Source: an uncultured Helicobacter sp. (lineage in GTDB: Bacteria > Campylobacterota > Campylobacteria > Campylobacterales > Helicobacteraceae). From it: 34,896 bases of DNA. Below the pieces are notes generated by a model, which made no database searches, was not told where the DNA came from, and saw only the letters and a program-made list of their open reading frames with translations. The position numbers and the translations under genes were made by a program. How positions within the stretch are numbered: the first letter of the stretch is position 1; every line of letters starts with the position of its first letter. Below are positions 17,292-26,489 of this stretch, in pieces. The stretch is from positions 1-34,896 of the forward strand of contig CALVAF010000144.1 in the NCBI GenBank assembly GCA_944325475.1, written 5' to 3'.

Positions 17292-18140
17292 ATGCCAGAT
17301 TCTGCTCCATTTCATACTTACCCCAAAGCTAAAAGCCTCCTTTTTGTCTCCAGTATCAAGCCAGAAAATTTCGCACCAAGCTTTGCTAGTAAGGCTGATG
17401 CGATTATTTTTGACCTTGAAGATTCCGTGCCAAGTGAGCGTAAAAATGAAGGTAGGACCAATCTTTTAAAACTTTGTTGTAATGATTTTAACCATAAATT
17501 TTTTGTCCGCATTAATGATGCGCAAAGTCCATTTTTTGCTGATGATATGGAATTTTTAAAAGAATTGGGATTAGAGAAGATTTATGGAATCATGCTTGCC
17601 AAAACCGAGCAAAAAGAGCATATCCAATCTGTGTTTTCTGCGCTTGGCGAGGTCTCACTACTTTTACTTATCGAAAGTGCCCTAGGAGTGCAAAACCTAC
17701 ACATTACAGCCGCACAACCTTGCGTTAAACAACTTGCCTTTGGGGCATTTGATATGATTTTAGATTTAGGATTAAGAGATGGAGAAGGAAAAGATTTTAT
17801 GCTAAATTATGTGCGCGTGCAAATGGCTTTAGCAAGCAAGATAAACAATCTTCTGCCACCTATTAATCGCGTTTTTCCCAACACAAGAGATGAATCAAGA
17901 TTAAAAGCAAATATGGAATTAGCCTATTCTATGGGCTTTGGCGGCTCACTTACCTTTTATCCCAATCAAATTCCTATCATTAATGCAATTTTCTCTCAAG
18001 ACGACAATCAAATACAATGGGCTAAAGAAGTGCTACGATTAGCAGCGATTCACAAGGGCGAACCCTTTAGCTTTGAAGGCAATGTTGTAGATATTCCAAT
18101 GATTAAAAAGGCGCAGGGTATCTTAGAGAAAAAATACTAA
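17292..18140 (+). CDS. HpcH/HpaI aldolase / CitE-like lyase
   Basis: Member of the citrate lyase beta-subunit family, 282 residues. The acidic metal-binding positions are seen in LLLIESALGV (Glu) and FGAFDMILDLGL (Asp), and the early strand DAIIFDLEDSVPSERK is a family hallmark. Such proteins cleave or form C-C bonds in CoA thioesters (malyl-CoA, citramalyl-CoA, citryl-CoA). No citrate lyase alpha or gamma subunit is nearby, so it is a stand-alone CitE-like enzyme and the substrate is unknown. Start ATG 17292 follows AAGGATAT and has its own promoter. Confidence 0.85.
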   Translation: MPDSAPFHTYPKAKSLLFVSSIKPENFAPSFASKADAIIFDLEDSVPSERKNEGRTNLLKLCCNDFNHKFFVRINDAQSPFFADDMEFLKELGLEKIYGIMLAKTEQKEHIQSVFSALGEVSLLLLIESALGVQNLHITAAQPCVKQLAFGAFDMILDLGLRDGEGKDFMLNYVRVQMALASKINNLLPPINRVFPNTRDESRLKANMELAYSMGFGGSLTFYPNQIPIINAIFSQDDNQIQWAKEVLRLAAIHKGEPFSFEGNVVDIPMIKKAQGILEKKY

Positions 18141-18692
18141 GAATACTAACAACCCTCCAAGTTAGCTTTTATTGCCAAAACACATCATTCCTAAGAATTG
18201 CAAAAATCTTTTGTGTAAGCAACCTCAATCAAAATTTGATTCTAGGATAACCTAGCCATGCAAATATACCCTCTTAATCCCTCTAAAAACAATATAAATA
18301 CCAATGGGGAGCTTTTATATTATATTTTTCTCTAAAAAATTTTGTAAAATACCAAATGGCATAAAAAAATCCAACATAAAATCTTTAAAATAACACTGAA
18401 TCATAAACTTATTTATACTTTATTTTACTTAGCACATTATCATTTTGCATTTTCTTATAGAGATAAATCATCTAAGGTAGATTTGATGAGAAATTTTACT
18501 ATCATAACTCTTTTGAGAAATTTATTAAGCATTTTTTAACAAAGACAAATCTAAGTTGAGTTCTAAAGACTATGTTCCCACTATGCTTTGCCTAGACTCT
18601 AAGTATTCTAGGCAAAAGGTATGTCCAATAGGGCTGATAGCCCTAATTTTATGAATGTATGCAGCAAGATTTTGCAGCACATTTGTTAAAGC
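18141..18692. other. 552-base gap without a gene, with a stem-loop
   Basis: No convincing frame on either strand. It contains the inverted repeat at 18587-18616 and a smaller one, AGGGCT-GAT-AGCCCT near 18630. Both lie 3' of the lyase gene and 3' of putP, which converge here. Confidence 0.5.
18587..18616. terminator. Inverted repeat between convergent citE-like gene and putP
   Basis: TTTGCCTAGA (18587-18596) and TCTAGGCAAA (18607-18616) are exact inverted copies around a ten-base loop. A T-run is lacking on either side, so termination is plausible from position only. Confidence 0.4.
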
Positions 18693-20477
18693 TTAGAGAT
18701 TTTCTAACATTTTTTGATACGCCGCTCTAGTGCCTTCACGCACATTACTTGCAAGGCTAAAGAGGATAATTGCCAAAGATGCTACTAAAAATCCCGGGAT
18801 AATCTCATACACACCCGTATCAGCAAAAAACTGCTTCCACAACACCACAACAGCCGCACCACTAATCATTCCAGCAATCGCACCAATACGTGTCATTCTA
18901 CTCCAAAAAAGCGAGAAAAGCATTACTGAACCAAAAGACGCTCCAAACCCAGCCCACGCATACGCCACAATACTAAGCACACTAGAATCTTTGTCTGTGG
19001 AGATGACAAAAGCAATGAGCGCCACCACAAGCACTCCAATTTTACCAAGCCTAAGCACCATTGCTTCAGAGGCATCTTGCTTGAAAATCTTTTTGTAAAA
19101 ATCCTCTGCAATCGTTGAGCTAGAGACAAGCAATTGCGAACTAGCGGTACTCATAATGGCTGCAAGAATTGCACTAAGCAAGATTCCAGCAACCCATGGG
19201 TTAAAGAGAAGTTGTGACATTACAATAAAGATTCGTTCTGGATCTGCTAGGGTAAGATTAAATTTATTAACATATGCTACACCAAGCATACCAATAAAGC
19301 AAGCCGCAATAAGACAAATCGCCATCCAACCTATACCAATAAAAGTCGCAGTAGGAATATCTTTAGTTGATCGAATTGACATAAACCGCACAAGTATGTG
19401 GGGTTGCCCAAAATACCCAAATCCCCACGCAAGTGCCGAGATAATCCCCACAAGCGAAACACCACTAAACCATTGTAATCTTTCTTTAGCCACAAGAGGA
19501 ATCTTTTCAAAAGCCCCAAGCAATGATGTTAAGATATCATTATCCCCTGCATTCATTGCCACTTCAAGCTTATGGGCTAAATCCCTAGGTGAAACTGCGG
19601 TATTTAAGTCATTATTAAAAAGCATCAAAACATCAGGATCATTTTTTATTTCTTGCGGAATCTTAGCTGCAACAATGCTTCTATCTTGTATATTTTGCAA
19701 TTCACCAACAAGGCTTTGAATCTTAGGATATGAATCTGGAAGACTTTGCAAAAGACTCGGAATTTCTGCTTGAATCTGCACTAATTTTTCACTAGATTTA
19801 TCAGAATCTCTTATGTATTTTGCTGCTTCGCTTAGTCCTCCTATATGAGAAAGCATCACAATAGGCACGACTACAAGAGCCAAAAGCATTAAAAGACCTT
19901 GAATCATATCCGTCCAACAAACGGCTTTATACCCTCCAAAAAAAGTATAGGCAACAATGATTAGAGTTCCTGTTGTAAGAGCATAATCATATCTTATACC
20001 AAAGACTTCTTCAAAAAGCTTTGCCCCACTTACAAGTCCAGATGAGACATAGAAGGTAAAAAAGATAAGAATTACCACTGCACAAACCACACGCAAAATA
20101 TGCTTATCATCGCTAAAGCGCGTCTCAAAATAATCTGGAATGGTTAGTGAGTTTGCCACCACGCTTGTGTAGATTCTAAGTCGTTTAGCAACAAAAATCC
20201 AATTCAAACTCGCCCCAATTGTTAATCCTATTGCAATATAGCTATCAACAAAGCCACTCACATATAAGGCTCCAGGTAAGCCCATTAAAAGCCAACCACT
20301 CATATCAGAAGCCCCAGCACTTAGGGCAGAAACCACAGGTCCCATGGAACGACCACCAAGGAAATAATCCTCAATGCTCTTGTTCTGCCTATAAAAATAA
20401 AAGCCTATAAAAAGCATCAAAGCCGAATAGGCAACAAACATTATTGCAATGGGTGTGTTTATACTTACAACTTCCAT
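18693..20477 (-). CDS. putP: Sodium/proline symporter with extra internal segment
   Basis: Inner-membrane Na+/proline symporter of the SSS family, taking up proline for PutA encoded upstream. The core is clear: VSALSAGASDMSGWLLMGLP, FFGGYKAVCWTDMIQG, ALAWGFGYFGQPHILVRFMS and TASSQLLVSSSTIAEDFYK. At 594 residues it is about 100 longer than usual PutP (~500). The excess sits at roughly 222-332, between HIGGLSEAAKYI and LQWFSGVSLV, a hydrophilic loop rich in charged helices. It starts 12 bases after putA behind AGGAGG and is in the same operon. Confidence 0.92.
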   Translation of the reverse strand: MEVVSINTPIAIMFVAYSALMLFIGFYFYRQNKSIEDYFLGGRSMGPVVSALSAGASDMSGWLLMGLPGALYVSGFVDSYIAIGLTIGASLNWIFVAKRLRIYTSVVANSLTIPDYFETRFSDDKHILRVVCAVVILIFFTFYVSSGLVSGAKLFEEVFGIRYDYALTTGTLIIVAYTFFGGYKAVCWTDMIQGLLMLLALVVVPIVMLSHIGGLSEAAKYIRDSDKSSEKLVQIQAEIPSLLQSLPDSYPKIQSLVGELQNIQDRSIVAAKIPQEIKNDPDVLMLFNNDLNTAVSPRDLAHKLEVAMNAGDNDILTSLLGAFEKIPLVAKERLQWFSGVSLVGIISALAWGFGYFGQPHILVRFMSIRSTKDIPTATFIGIGWMAICLIAACFIGMLGVAYVNKFNLTLADPERIFIVMSQLLFNPWVAGILLSAILAAIMSTASSQLLVSSSTIAEDFYKKIFKQDASEAMVLRLGKIGVLVVALIAFVISTDKDSSVLSIVAYAWAGFGASFGSVMLFSLFWSRMTRIGAIAGMISGAAVVVLWKQFFADTGVYEIIPGFLVASLAIILFSLASNVREGTRAAYQKMLENL

Positions 20478-20489
20478 TATTCCCTCCTT

Positions 20490-23400
20490 TTAGTTTTTTA
20501 AAGCTCGAATTCCTAAATTTCCATAACGATGATATGATATGCTTAAAGACTTTTCATTATGATAAAATAAAAGTTCAAAGCGTCCATTTAAAAGTGGCTT
20601 ATCTCTAATGACAATCTTAGCCAAAGAAGCTGCTTTTTGATAAATTTCATCATCTACACTAGTCTTTGCATGATAGCGAATTCTTTCGTATTTTTCTATG
20701 GAATTTACAAAATTACCCTTACTTTGCTCTATAAATTCAACCTCTAAGCCAAGTTTTTCACAAACCTCTTTTGCTTTTTTTATGTTTTGATTTTCATCAA
20801 AACTTAAAATAAGCTTTATTTTAGCCACATTTGAGGCTAAAATAACAGCCAAAATATCTCTTAAGCTATCCTCTTTACACACCCTAAAGCCTAAATTTTT
20901 TATCTTTGTGTATGAAAAAAGATTATCCTCACCTCTGATATTTACATAATCTTTGCTAATGCTAAATTCATTTTTGTAATGATAGGCGTAAGATTTTGCC
21001 ATAGCACTGAGCTCGTTTAAATTCAAATTCTTAAGCTCTTTTGAAAGCTCATTTTCAAGCACATTTTCATCAATTTCATCTTGAGTTATATCTAAAAACT
21101 GCGTTATGTAATTGTAAATCCCTACCTTTCTACCAAAGCCAATGGCGGATTTTTTAATGCCACCAAAGGGCTGACGAAGCACTATCGCACCAGTTGTAGG
21201 CTTATTTATATAAATATTCCCAGCTTCTATGTGTGTGTGAAAATACTCCCACTCTCTTTCATCAAGACTTTCAAATCCAGCAGTTAATCCATATCCCGTG
21301 GAATTTACTATATCAATAGCCTCTTTTAAGTCTTTTGCTTTCATCACAGTTAAAATTGGCGCAAAAAGCTCTGTTTTGTGCGTAAAATCGCCCTTTTTGC
21401 TACCATATTTTATACCCGGACTCATTAAGTGTGAGATATCATCTATAAATTTAGGCTTTAAAGCCCATTTTTCATAAGGTTTAAGCTCATCTAAAGCTTT
21501 TTGCACCTTAGGATCTATCTCATCACAAAGAGCGGCGATTTTATTTTTAAAATCAAATGGCGAACCAACAAGCATAGATGAAGCCGCATCTACTAGGGTT
21601 TTCTTAAAATCCTCGTCCTCATAAACCTCACTTTCAAGAACAAGCAAAGAAGTAGCAGAACATTTTTGCCCTGAATTTGAAAAGGCAGAATGGATTATAT
21701 TTTTAATCGCACTATCTCTATCGGCAAATTTTGAAACTATGGTGGCATTTTTACCTCCTGTTTCAGCACTTAAAAGTAAGGTAGGATTCGCCTCTAGCAT
21801 TTTATACGCAGTTTCTTCTCCTCCTGTGAGTATGGCAAAATTTACACTTTCACTAGAAAGTAGATATTTTGATATATCGCTGCCCTTTGATGGTAAGAAA
21901 ACCAAAGCGTCCTTTGGTATGCCAGCCTCCCAAAGAATCTCACAAATCATATAGCCTGTGAGTATAGATAGCGATGAGGGCTTGTAAATGACAGCATTAC
22001 CCGCAGCAAGCGGTGCGACTATGGTGCCCACTGAAATTCCCACGGGAAAATTCCAAGGCGCTATGGTAAGTCCTACACCTTTTGGGCTAAATTTGATTTT
22101 AGGATTTTGCTCTTGTAATTTTCTCAAAGAGTGGGGGTAAAACTCAGTAAAATCAATAGCCTCGCTGACTTCAGGATCTATTTCTAAAAAAGTCTTACCC
22201 ACCTCTAGGCTTGCAATGCCTATTAAATCCCCTCTTTTTTCTCGCATTAAGCTTGCAGCACGGGCTAAAATTTGATGAATTTCCTCAAAGCTTTTTTCTT
22301 TAAATTTAGAATTTTTAGCCACCTCTAAAGCCTCTTTTATCTCTTTTTCTCCTGCCAAGTAAGCCTTACCTATCAAGCGGCTTTTTATCTTGTCTTTTAC
22401 TTCTATATAATTTAAATTTTCATCTTTTATAGCCTCTTTTATCACAGGATAGACATTAAAATTACTTAAATTTTCATACTTTGCTTTAATTTTTTTAGCC
22501 CAAGCTCTGTTTTGAGGTAGGATAAAGTCTGTGTCGCTTTCGTTTGTAAAAGTTTTTGTTTCATAAGAGCTTTTTATATTTTGTTTTTCATTTCTATCTT
22601 GCTTTCTATGAGTTGAATTATCTAAATCTTTTACACCTTTTAAGCTATCTAAAAAAAGTTTTTCTTGCTTTTGCCAATTCTTATCTCCAACCTTTAGGTT
22701 GAAAAAATAACGCATAAAATTATCCTCGCTAGTATTTTCATCAAGCCTTCTTACAAGATAAGCTATGGCGTTGTTAAAATGCGCATCATCGCAAACCGGT
22801 GCATAAAGAATCAGATTATGAATTTTAGACAACTCATAAGAGCATGTTAAGCTCATACCCTCAAGCATTTCAAAGGTAAAACTATCAAAGGCATTCGCCT
22901 CCTTTATCCTAGTGTAAGCATAGGCTATTTCAAAGATATTATGACTTGCTATGCCTATGTTGATGTATTTATAATTCTCATCTTGCAAGATGAAGTCTAG
23001 CATTTTGTTGTAGTTACTATCTGTGTCTATCTTTTTATAAAAAGTCGGAAGTTCCCATCCTCTCTGACTTGCGATAGTTTCCTCACTTTCCATATTCGCA
23101 CCTTTTACAAAGCGAATTTTTATAGGTTTCATTCCCTTTAAAACTCTTTCTTTTGAAAAGGCAAAAAGCTTTTTAAGATACTCATAAGAATCAGGGATAT
23201 AAGCTTGCAAGACTATACCTGCCTTTATGTCAAATTTGCTTAAACTCTCAATAAAAGCAGCAACAGTTAGCTCCAAATCCCTAAATTCTTCCATATCCAA
23301 GTTTATAAATTTATCAACCCCTTGTTTCTTCTCTTCTTCTTGCGCAAGAGCATAAAGATAATCCAGCCTTTTTACAACCTCATCTTTTGAGTATTCAAAA

Positions 23401-23969
23401 TCTATAATATTAATCTGTGAAAAAATGGTAGTGATTTTAATAGATATATAAGTGATATAGCTTGATTTTAAGGCATCTTCATACTTTTTTATGCGATAAG
23501 CACTTTCAGCCTCGCCTAAAACTTCCTCGCCGATTAAATTTACATTCAAAGTGATATTATCCTCATTTTTCCTTTTTTCTATATGAGGCTTTAAAAAGCT
23601 TTCGTTTGCATCTAAAACCATAGCACTTGTATCTTTTCTTAGATGAGATACAAAAAAAGGCACTGAAATGCTCGGCGCAAAACGTCCAAAATTTATAAAA
23701 GAGAGAAGCAAAAATTTCTCAAAAGCAGTAAAAAAGTCTGCTATACCAAATTTCTTTAAACTATGTTCTATTAGCTCAAAAGAAGCCTTTTTATCCTTAC
23801 ACCTAAAAGAACGATCTAATAACTCTATAAGCATAACCTTATTTTCAGGGTTATTTAAGAGTTTTTGCATTTTTTTGTGAAATTCCCTCTCACTCTGCGA
23901 GATATGTGCCTCAATCTTGTGCTGCAAGTCTTTGGCAAATTTCAGGGATTCCTCTATTATCTGATCCAT
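20490..23969 (-). CDS. putA: Bifunctional proline dehydrogenase / P5C dehydrogenase
   Basis: Oxidises proline to glutamate in two steps: FAD-dependent proline dehydrogenase, then NAD-dependent pyrroline-5-carboxylate dehydrogenase. The protein is 1159 residues. The first domain (~80-430) has the substrate-site RR..E pattern in YLVRRLDENTSEDNF (Arg407, Arg408). The aldehyde dehydrogenase domain (~510-980) has Glu736 in LLSAETGGKN and catalytic Cys770 in NSGQKCSATS. A ~160-residue end follows. The ribbon-helix-helix repressor domain of E. coli PutA is absent. A linker at ~450-480 is charged and looks disordered. The gene has few GATTCT/AGAATC words compared with neighbours. It leads the putA-putP operon. 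Confidence 0.96.
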   Translation of the reverse strand: MDQIIEESLKFAKDLQHKIEAHISQSEREFHKKMQKLLNNPENKVMLIELLDRSFRCKDKKASFELIEHSLKKFGIADFFTAFEKFLLLSFINFGRFAPSISVPFFVSHLRKDTSAMVLDANESFLKPHIEKRKNEDNITLNVNLIGEEVLGEAESAYRIKKYEDALKSSYITYISIKITTIFSQINIIDFEYSKDEVVKRLDYLYALAQEEEKKQGVDKFINLDMEEFRDLELTVAAFIESLSKFDIKAGIVLQAYIPDSYEYLKKLFAFSKERVLKGMKPIKIRFVKGANMESEETIASQRGWELPTFYKKIDTDSNYNKMLDFILQDENYKYINIGIASHNIFEIAYAYTRIKEANAFDSFTFEMLEGMSLTCSYELSKIHNLILYAPVCDDAHFNNAIAYLVRRLDENTSEDNFMRYFFNLKVGDKNWQKQEKLFLDSLKGVKDLDNSTHRKQDRNEKQNIKSSYETKTFTNESDTDFILPQNRAWAKKIKAKYENLSNFNVYPVIKEAIKDENLNYIEVKDKIKSRLIGKAYLAGEKEIKEALEVAKNSKFKEKSFEEIHQILARAASLMREKRGDLIGIASLEVGKTFLEIDPEVSEAIDFTEFYPHSLRKLQEQNPKIKFSPKGVGLTIAPWNFPVGISVGTIVAPLAAGNAVIYKPSSLSILTGYMICEILWEAGIPKDALVFLPSKGSDISKYLLSSESVNFAILTGGEETAYKMLEANPTLLLSAETGGKNATIVSKFADRDSAIKNIIHSAFSNSGQKCSATSLLVLESEVYEDEDFKKTLVDAASSMLVGSPFDFKNKIAALCDEIDPKVQKALDELKPYEKWALKPKFIDDISHLMSPGIKYGSKKGDFTHKTELFAPILTVMKAKDLKEAIDIVNSTGYGLTAGFESLDEREWEYFHTHIEAGNIYINKPTTGAIVLRQPFGGIKKSAIGFGRKVGIYNYITQFLDITQDEIDENVLENELSKELKNLNLNELSAMAKSYAYHYKNEFSISKDYVNIRGEDNLFSYTKIKNLGFRVCKEDSLRDILAVILASNVAKIKLILSFDENQNIKKAKEVCEKLGLEVEFIEQSKGNFVNSIEKYERIRYHAKTSVDDEIYQKAASLAKIVIRDKPLLNGRFELLFYHNEKSLSISYHRYGNLGIRALKN

Positions 23970-24047
23970 TTATCATTCCTTAAAATTTCTATTCATAAGA
24001 GCAAATTCTAATAAAAAACACACAAAATAGCAATAAAGTTAAATAAA

Positions 24048-24053
24048 ATTATA
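24048..24053 (-). promoter_or_regulatory. Possible -10 element of putA-putP
   Basis: TATAAT on the minus strand about 80 bases before the putA ATG. A second candidate, TAGAAT at 24004-24009, lies closer. Either could serve. Confidence 0.35.
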
Positions 24054-24548
24054 CTTTATTCGTGTTTAAAAGTGTTATTTAGTAACAAATAAAAAATCTC
24101 AGATTGTGCTATAACATCAAGTTTAATCCATTTTATCAAAACAAGATCATGGGAGTATCAATGATATTCATGCTTTGTATCTGTATGCATCCATTTGAGC
24201 CTCCTATATGGGTACAACACGTTTGGGGCAGTGACTTAGCAATATCCACTTGTGTGGGGGATTACTCAACCTAGCACGTTTGCGCTCACTGCAGCACTAC
24301 TCCAATTCTTTGGATTACCCACCTTTGTAGGCATTGCACGACTATGCTTTAAATGATTCCTCCCATGCGCACTACATTTATAGCACCTAGCCCAAAATCT
24401 AATCCTAAACCCACTCCAACTTTCATTCCACACGCAATTAAGACACATGTCTTTTATCCTACCAAATTCAGCTTCACTTCACAGAAGGAATAGAGATTTG
24501 CACTCCACACAAGTCCTCTCTCACCCCAAAATATTCTCATTTCTATTT
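24054..24548. other. Unassigned degenerate DNA between putA and the IS607 remnant
   Basis: Nearly 500 bases with only short frames. A plus-strand stretch near 24260-24350 reads FALTAALLQFFGLPTFVGIA and looks membrane-like, but is cut by stops. A 60-codon minus frame at 24266-24448 with several Cys residues has no recognisable family and no clear ribosome site. I see no intact gene. Confidence 0.4.
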
Positions 24549-25010
24549 CATGAGAGATTGTCATTGATTACACCTCGCATATCATCGAGTAGTTTTTTGT
24601 TTTTCTTTGAGAGAGAACCATATAATCTTGCAGAAAATACTATGATAATCTCTAAAACATCTTTGGCTAATTCTTCTTCAAATTTAATGTTTTCATCGCC
24701 TTTATTGATTATTTACTTCCACTTCTTTAGCTTCACAAATGGCAAAAACAAGTTCAGCTCCAAATCTTAGTAGTCTATCTTTGTGTGTTAGAACAAGTCT
24801 TTTAACTATCCCTCTAAAATAAGATTTAAGCTTCATTAAGACTTTTTCATAATCATTCCTACCACTGCCTACCACTGCCTACCACTGCCTAAATCTTAGA
24901 TAAGCTCATAATTAATCCAGCCTTAGCACAATAATTCTAAGACTTGAATTTGCCTTATTAATCCTCTTTTTGGTCGTGGCTACTTACTCTAGCATAGGCA
25001 ATGGTTTTAA
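24549..25010 (-). pseudogene. tnpA: IS607-family serine resolvase TnpA, wrecked remnant
   Basis: Pieces of the IS607-type transposase (serine recombinase) can be read in order on the minus strand: TIAYARVSSHDQKED (nucleophile serine region), LIRQIQVLELLC, a DLGSGRNDYEKV stretch, THKDRLLRFGAELVFAICEA, and EEELAKDVLEIIIVFSARLY with the end near 24549. Lesions visible: loss of one base after QKED, two in-frame stops, a 20-base expansion of a 10-base repeat in the GSG codons, and one extra A before INKGDEN. The helix-turn-helix start is missing; the homology stops near 25010, where transporter-like sequence begins. No tnpB partner is recognisable. Confidence 0.8.
24861..24890. repeat. Three copies of a 10-base direct repeat
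   Basis: ACCACTGCCT occurs three times head to tail. It lies inside the resolvase remnant, where a single copy would restore the expected reading Asp-Leu-Gly-Ser-Gly-Arg-Asn. The extra two copies (20 bases) are a frameshifting expansion. Confidence 0.9.
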
Positions 25011-25029
25011 GATTAATGCAGGGTTTTAG

Positions 25030-25323
25030 ATGAAAAATCTGGCTTATTGGCGCTATCACTGCCCTTTGTGCACTTACCTTTAATGTGCCACTTGGGATTT
25101 TGGTGGATAAACCCACTATAAACGCACACCAATTTCCTTTCATCCTAGCTATCATGGGCAATGTGTTGCTTAATTACTTCTATCCTGCCTTTGCCTTTAT
25201 GCTCATCACACAAGCCTTCATAAGCCTCTGTAGCATTTCTCTTGCACCTGTTTTTTGCTACGCTCGCAAGATTTGTGGCATGGAAGTTGTTTTGTCTGCA
25301 TTTAGAAATCACCAAACAAGGTA
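25030..25323 (+). pseudogene. Membrane transporter fragment, MFS-like
   Basis: An open stretch without a proper start reads LIGAITALCALTFNVPLGI, then HQFPFILAIMGNVLLNYFYP and AFMLITQAFISLCSISLAPV, ending at a stop near 25321. Alternating hydrophobic segments and the PLGILVDK loop resemble major facilitator proteins, where a short charged loop follows the second helix. It is about 95 codons, a quarter of a normal transporter, and begins where the IS607 remnant ends. Family placement is tentative. Confidence 0.4.
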
Positions 25324-25349
25324 GATTTAAGCTTTAAGAAAAGTTAGAT

Positions 25350-25355
25350 TATAAT
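25350..25355 (+). promoter_or_regulatory. -10 element of the guaA amino-terminal gene
   Basis: TATAAT within TTAGATTATAATTGC, 40 bases before the ATG at 25395. Confidence 0.55.
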
Positions 25356-25394
25356 TGCAATTTCAATGCCAAAATTATACAAAAGTGAGAATCC

Positions 25395-26057
25395 ATGAAC
25401 CAAGTGCAAATTCTAGTCCTAGACTTTGGCTCTCAATACACGCAACTTATCGCAAGACGCTTACGCGAATTTGGCGTTTATACTGAAATTGTGCCATATT
25501 TTGAGAATCTAGAATCTATGAGGGCAAAAAATCCCAAAGGCATAATCCTAAGCGGCGGTCCTGCCTCTGTGTATGAGGAGGGGGCGTATAAGCCAGATTC
25601 TGGGGTTTTTGAGCTAGGTGTGCCGGTGCTTGGAATCTGCTATGGTATGCAGTATATCGCCCATCATTTCGGCGGCAAGGTCATAAGAGCAAAGGAGCAG
25701 GAGTTTGGCAAGGCAAGGCTAGAGATTATAGAGTGCAAATCGCCATTATTTGCTAATGTCAAGCAAGATTCTATCGTGTGGATGAGCCATGCTGATAAGG
25801 TTCAGACAATCCCGCAAGGCTTTAGCGAGCTAGCAAAGTCGGACAACACGCATTATTGTGCCATAGCGGACTTTCAAAGGCAAATCTATGCCTTGCAGTT
25901 TCACCCCGAAGTCGTGCATAGCGAGTGTGGCGGGGAGATTCTAAAAAATTTTGCGGTGCAAATTTGTGAGGCTAGCACGGATTGGAATATGAAAAACTTT
26001 ATCGCCTATGAGATAGCAAAAATCCGTGAAATCACAGGATTTAAAAGCCAAGATTAA
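25395..26057 (+). CDS. guaA: GMP synthase, glutamine amidotransferase part (split guaA, first half)
   Basis: Class I glutamine amidotransferase domain of GMP synthase, which releases ammonia from glutamine for amination of XMP. The 220 residues hold the triad: Cys82 in GICYGMQ, His171 and Glu173 in FHPEV, plus the oxyanion region LSGGPASVY. In one-piece bacterial GuaA (~510 residues) the ATP-pyrophosphatase domain follows directly after the helix EIAKIREI. Here the protein ends at that linker with GFKSQD and a TAA. The second half is found 8.2 kb downstream at 34221. The domain is complete, so a working two-subunit enzyme, as in Archaea, is possible. Codon use looks like the other half. Confidence 0.93.
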   Translation: MNQVQILVLDFGSQYTQLIARRLREFGVYTEIVPYFENLESMRAKNPKGIILSGGPASVYEEGAYKPDSGVFELGVPVLGICYGMQYIAHHFGGKVIRAKEQEFGKARLEIIECKSPLFANVKQDSIVWMSHADKVQTIPQGFSELAKSDNTHYCAIADFQRQIYALQFHPEVVHSECGGEILKNFAVQICEASTDWNMKNFIAYEIAKIREITGFKSQD

Positions 26058-26105
26058 TGTTCTAGCAATACCCACAAATGGCTTAAAGGAGTAGCGATGT
26101 ATCCC

Positions 26106-26433
26106 CTAATCTTGCATAAAAAGAGGATAAGCAAACATGCTAAATAGACCAAAAATCATTACAGCGCCAACTGCTATGATACCCTTGTATGGTTCTAAAA
26201 CGCAACGAAGATTCTAAAGCAAGGATCGCTGCAGCTCCACATATAGCACTACCAGCACTCACTAAAATCGCAAGCTCTCTATCAAGCTTAAAAAAAACTT
26301 CATGCCAATCCAAACCCCTAACACTAATCATAATGACAATAAATACACCGCAGGCAACACCCGTGATTCCCACTTTCCCAATCTCTGCTGTTATACGCAT
26401 GTTATCAATAAGATATACAATACAAATAATCAT
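26106..26433 (-). pseudogene. YeiH-family putative exporter, carboxy-terminal remnant
   Basis: The minus strand reads MRITAEIGKVGITGVACGVF and then LDRELAILVSAGSAICGAAA, a pattern characteristic of the YeiH/UPF0324 membrane family (putative sulfate exporters). Near 26205 the frame breaks; another frame continues with EPYKGIIAVGAVMIFGLFSM and a stop at 26106-26108. Only about 110 of ~340 family residues remain, and the first two thirds are missing. It is a decayed fragment right behind the guaA first half, marking the left edge of the inserted region. Confidence 0.7.
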
Positions 26434-26489
26434 GTATCAAAACATTATAAAAGGGCTTTTATGATGTTTATGGCATAAGCTTTTTTGAA

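Noticed and set aside
18620..18645. AGGGCT-GAT-AGCCCT hairpin as a clear terminator
   Set aside because: The stem is only six pairs with a three-base loop and the following AATTTT is a weak tail.
24266..24448. Cys-rich 60-codon minus frame as the IS607 tnpB end
   Set aside because: It lacks the TnpB zinc-ribbon spacing and the Asp-containing end, so no tnpB could be supported.
24861..24890. Three direct repeats as a CRISPR or regulatory iteron array
   Set aside because: Units are only 10 bases, without spacers, and are explained by slippage inside the resolvase remnant.
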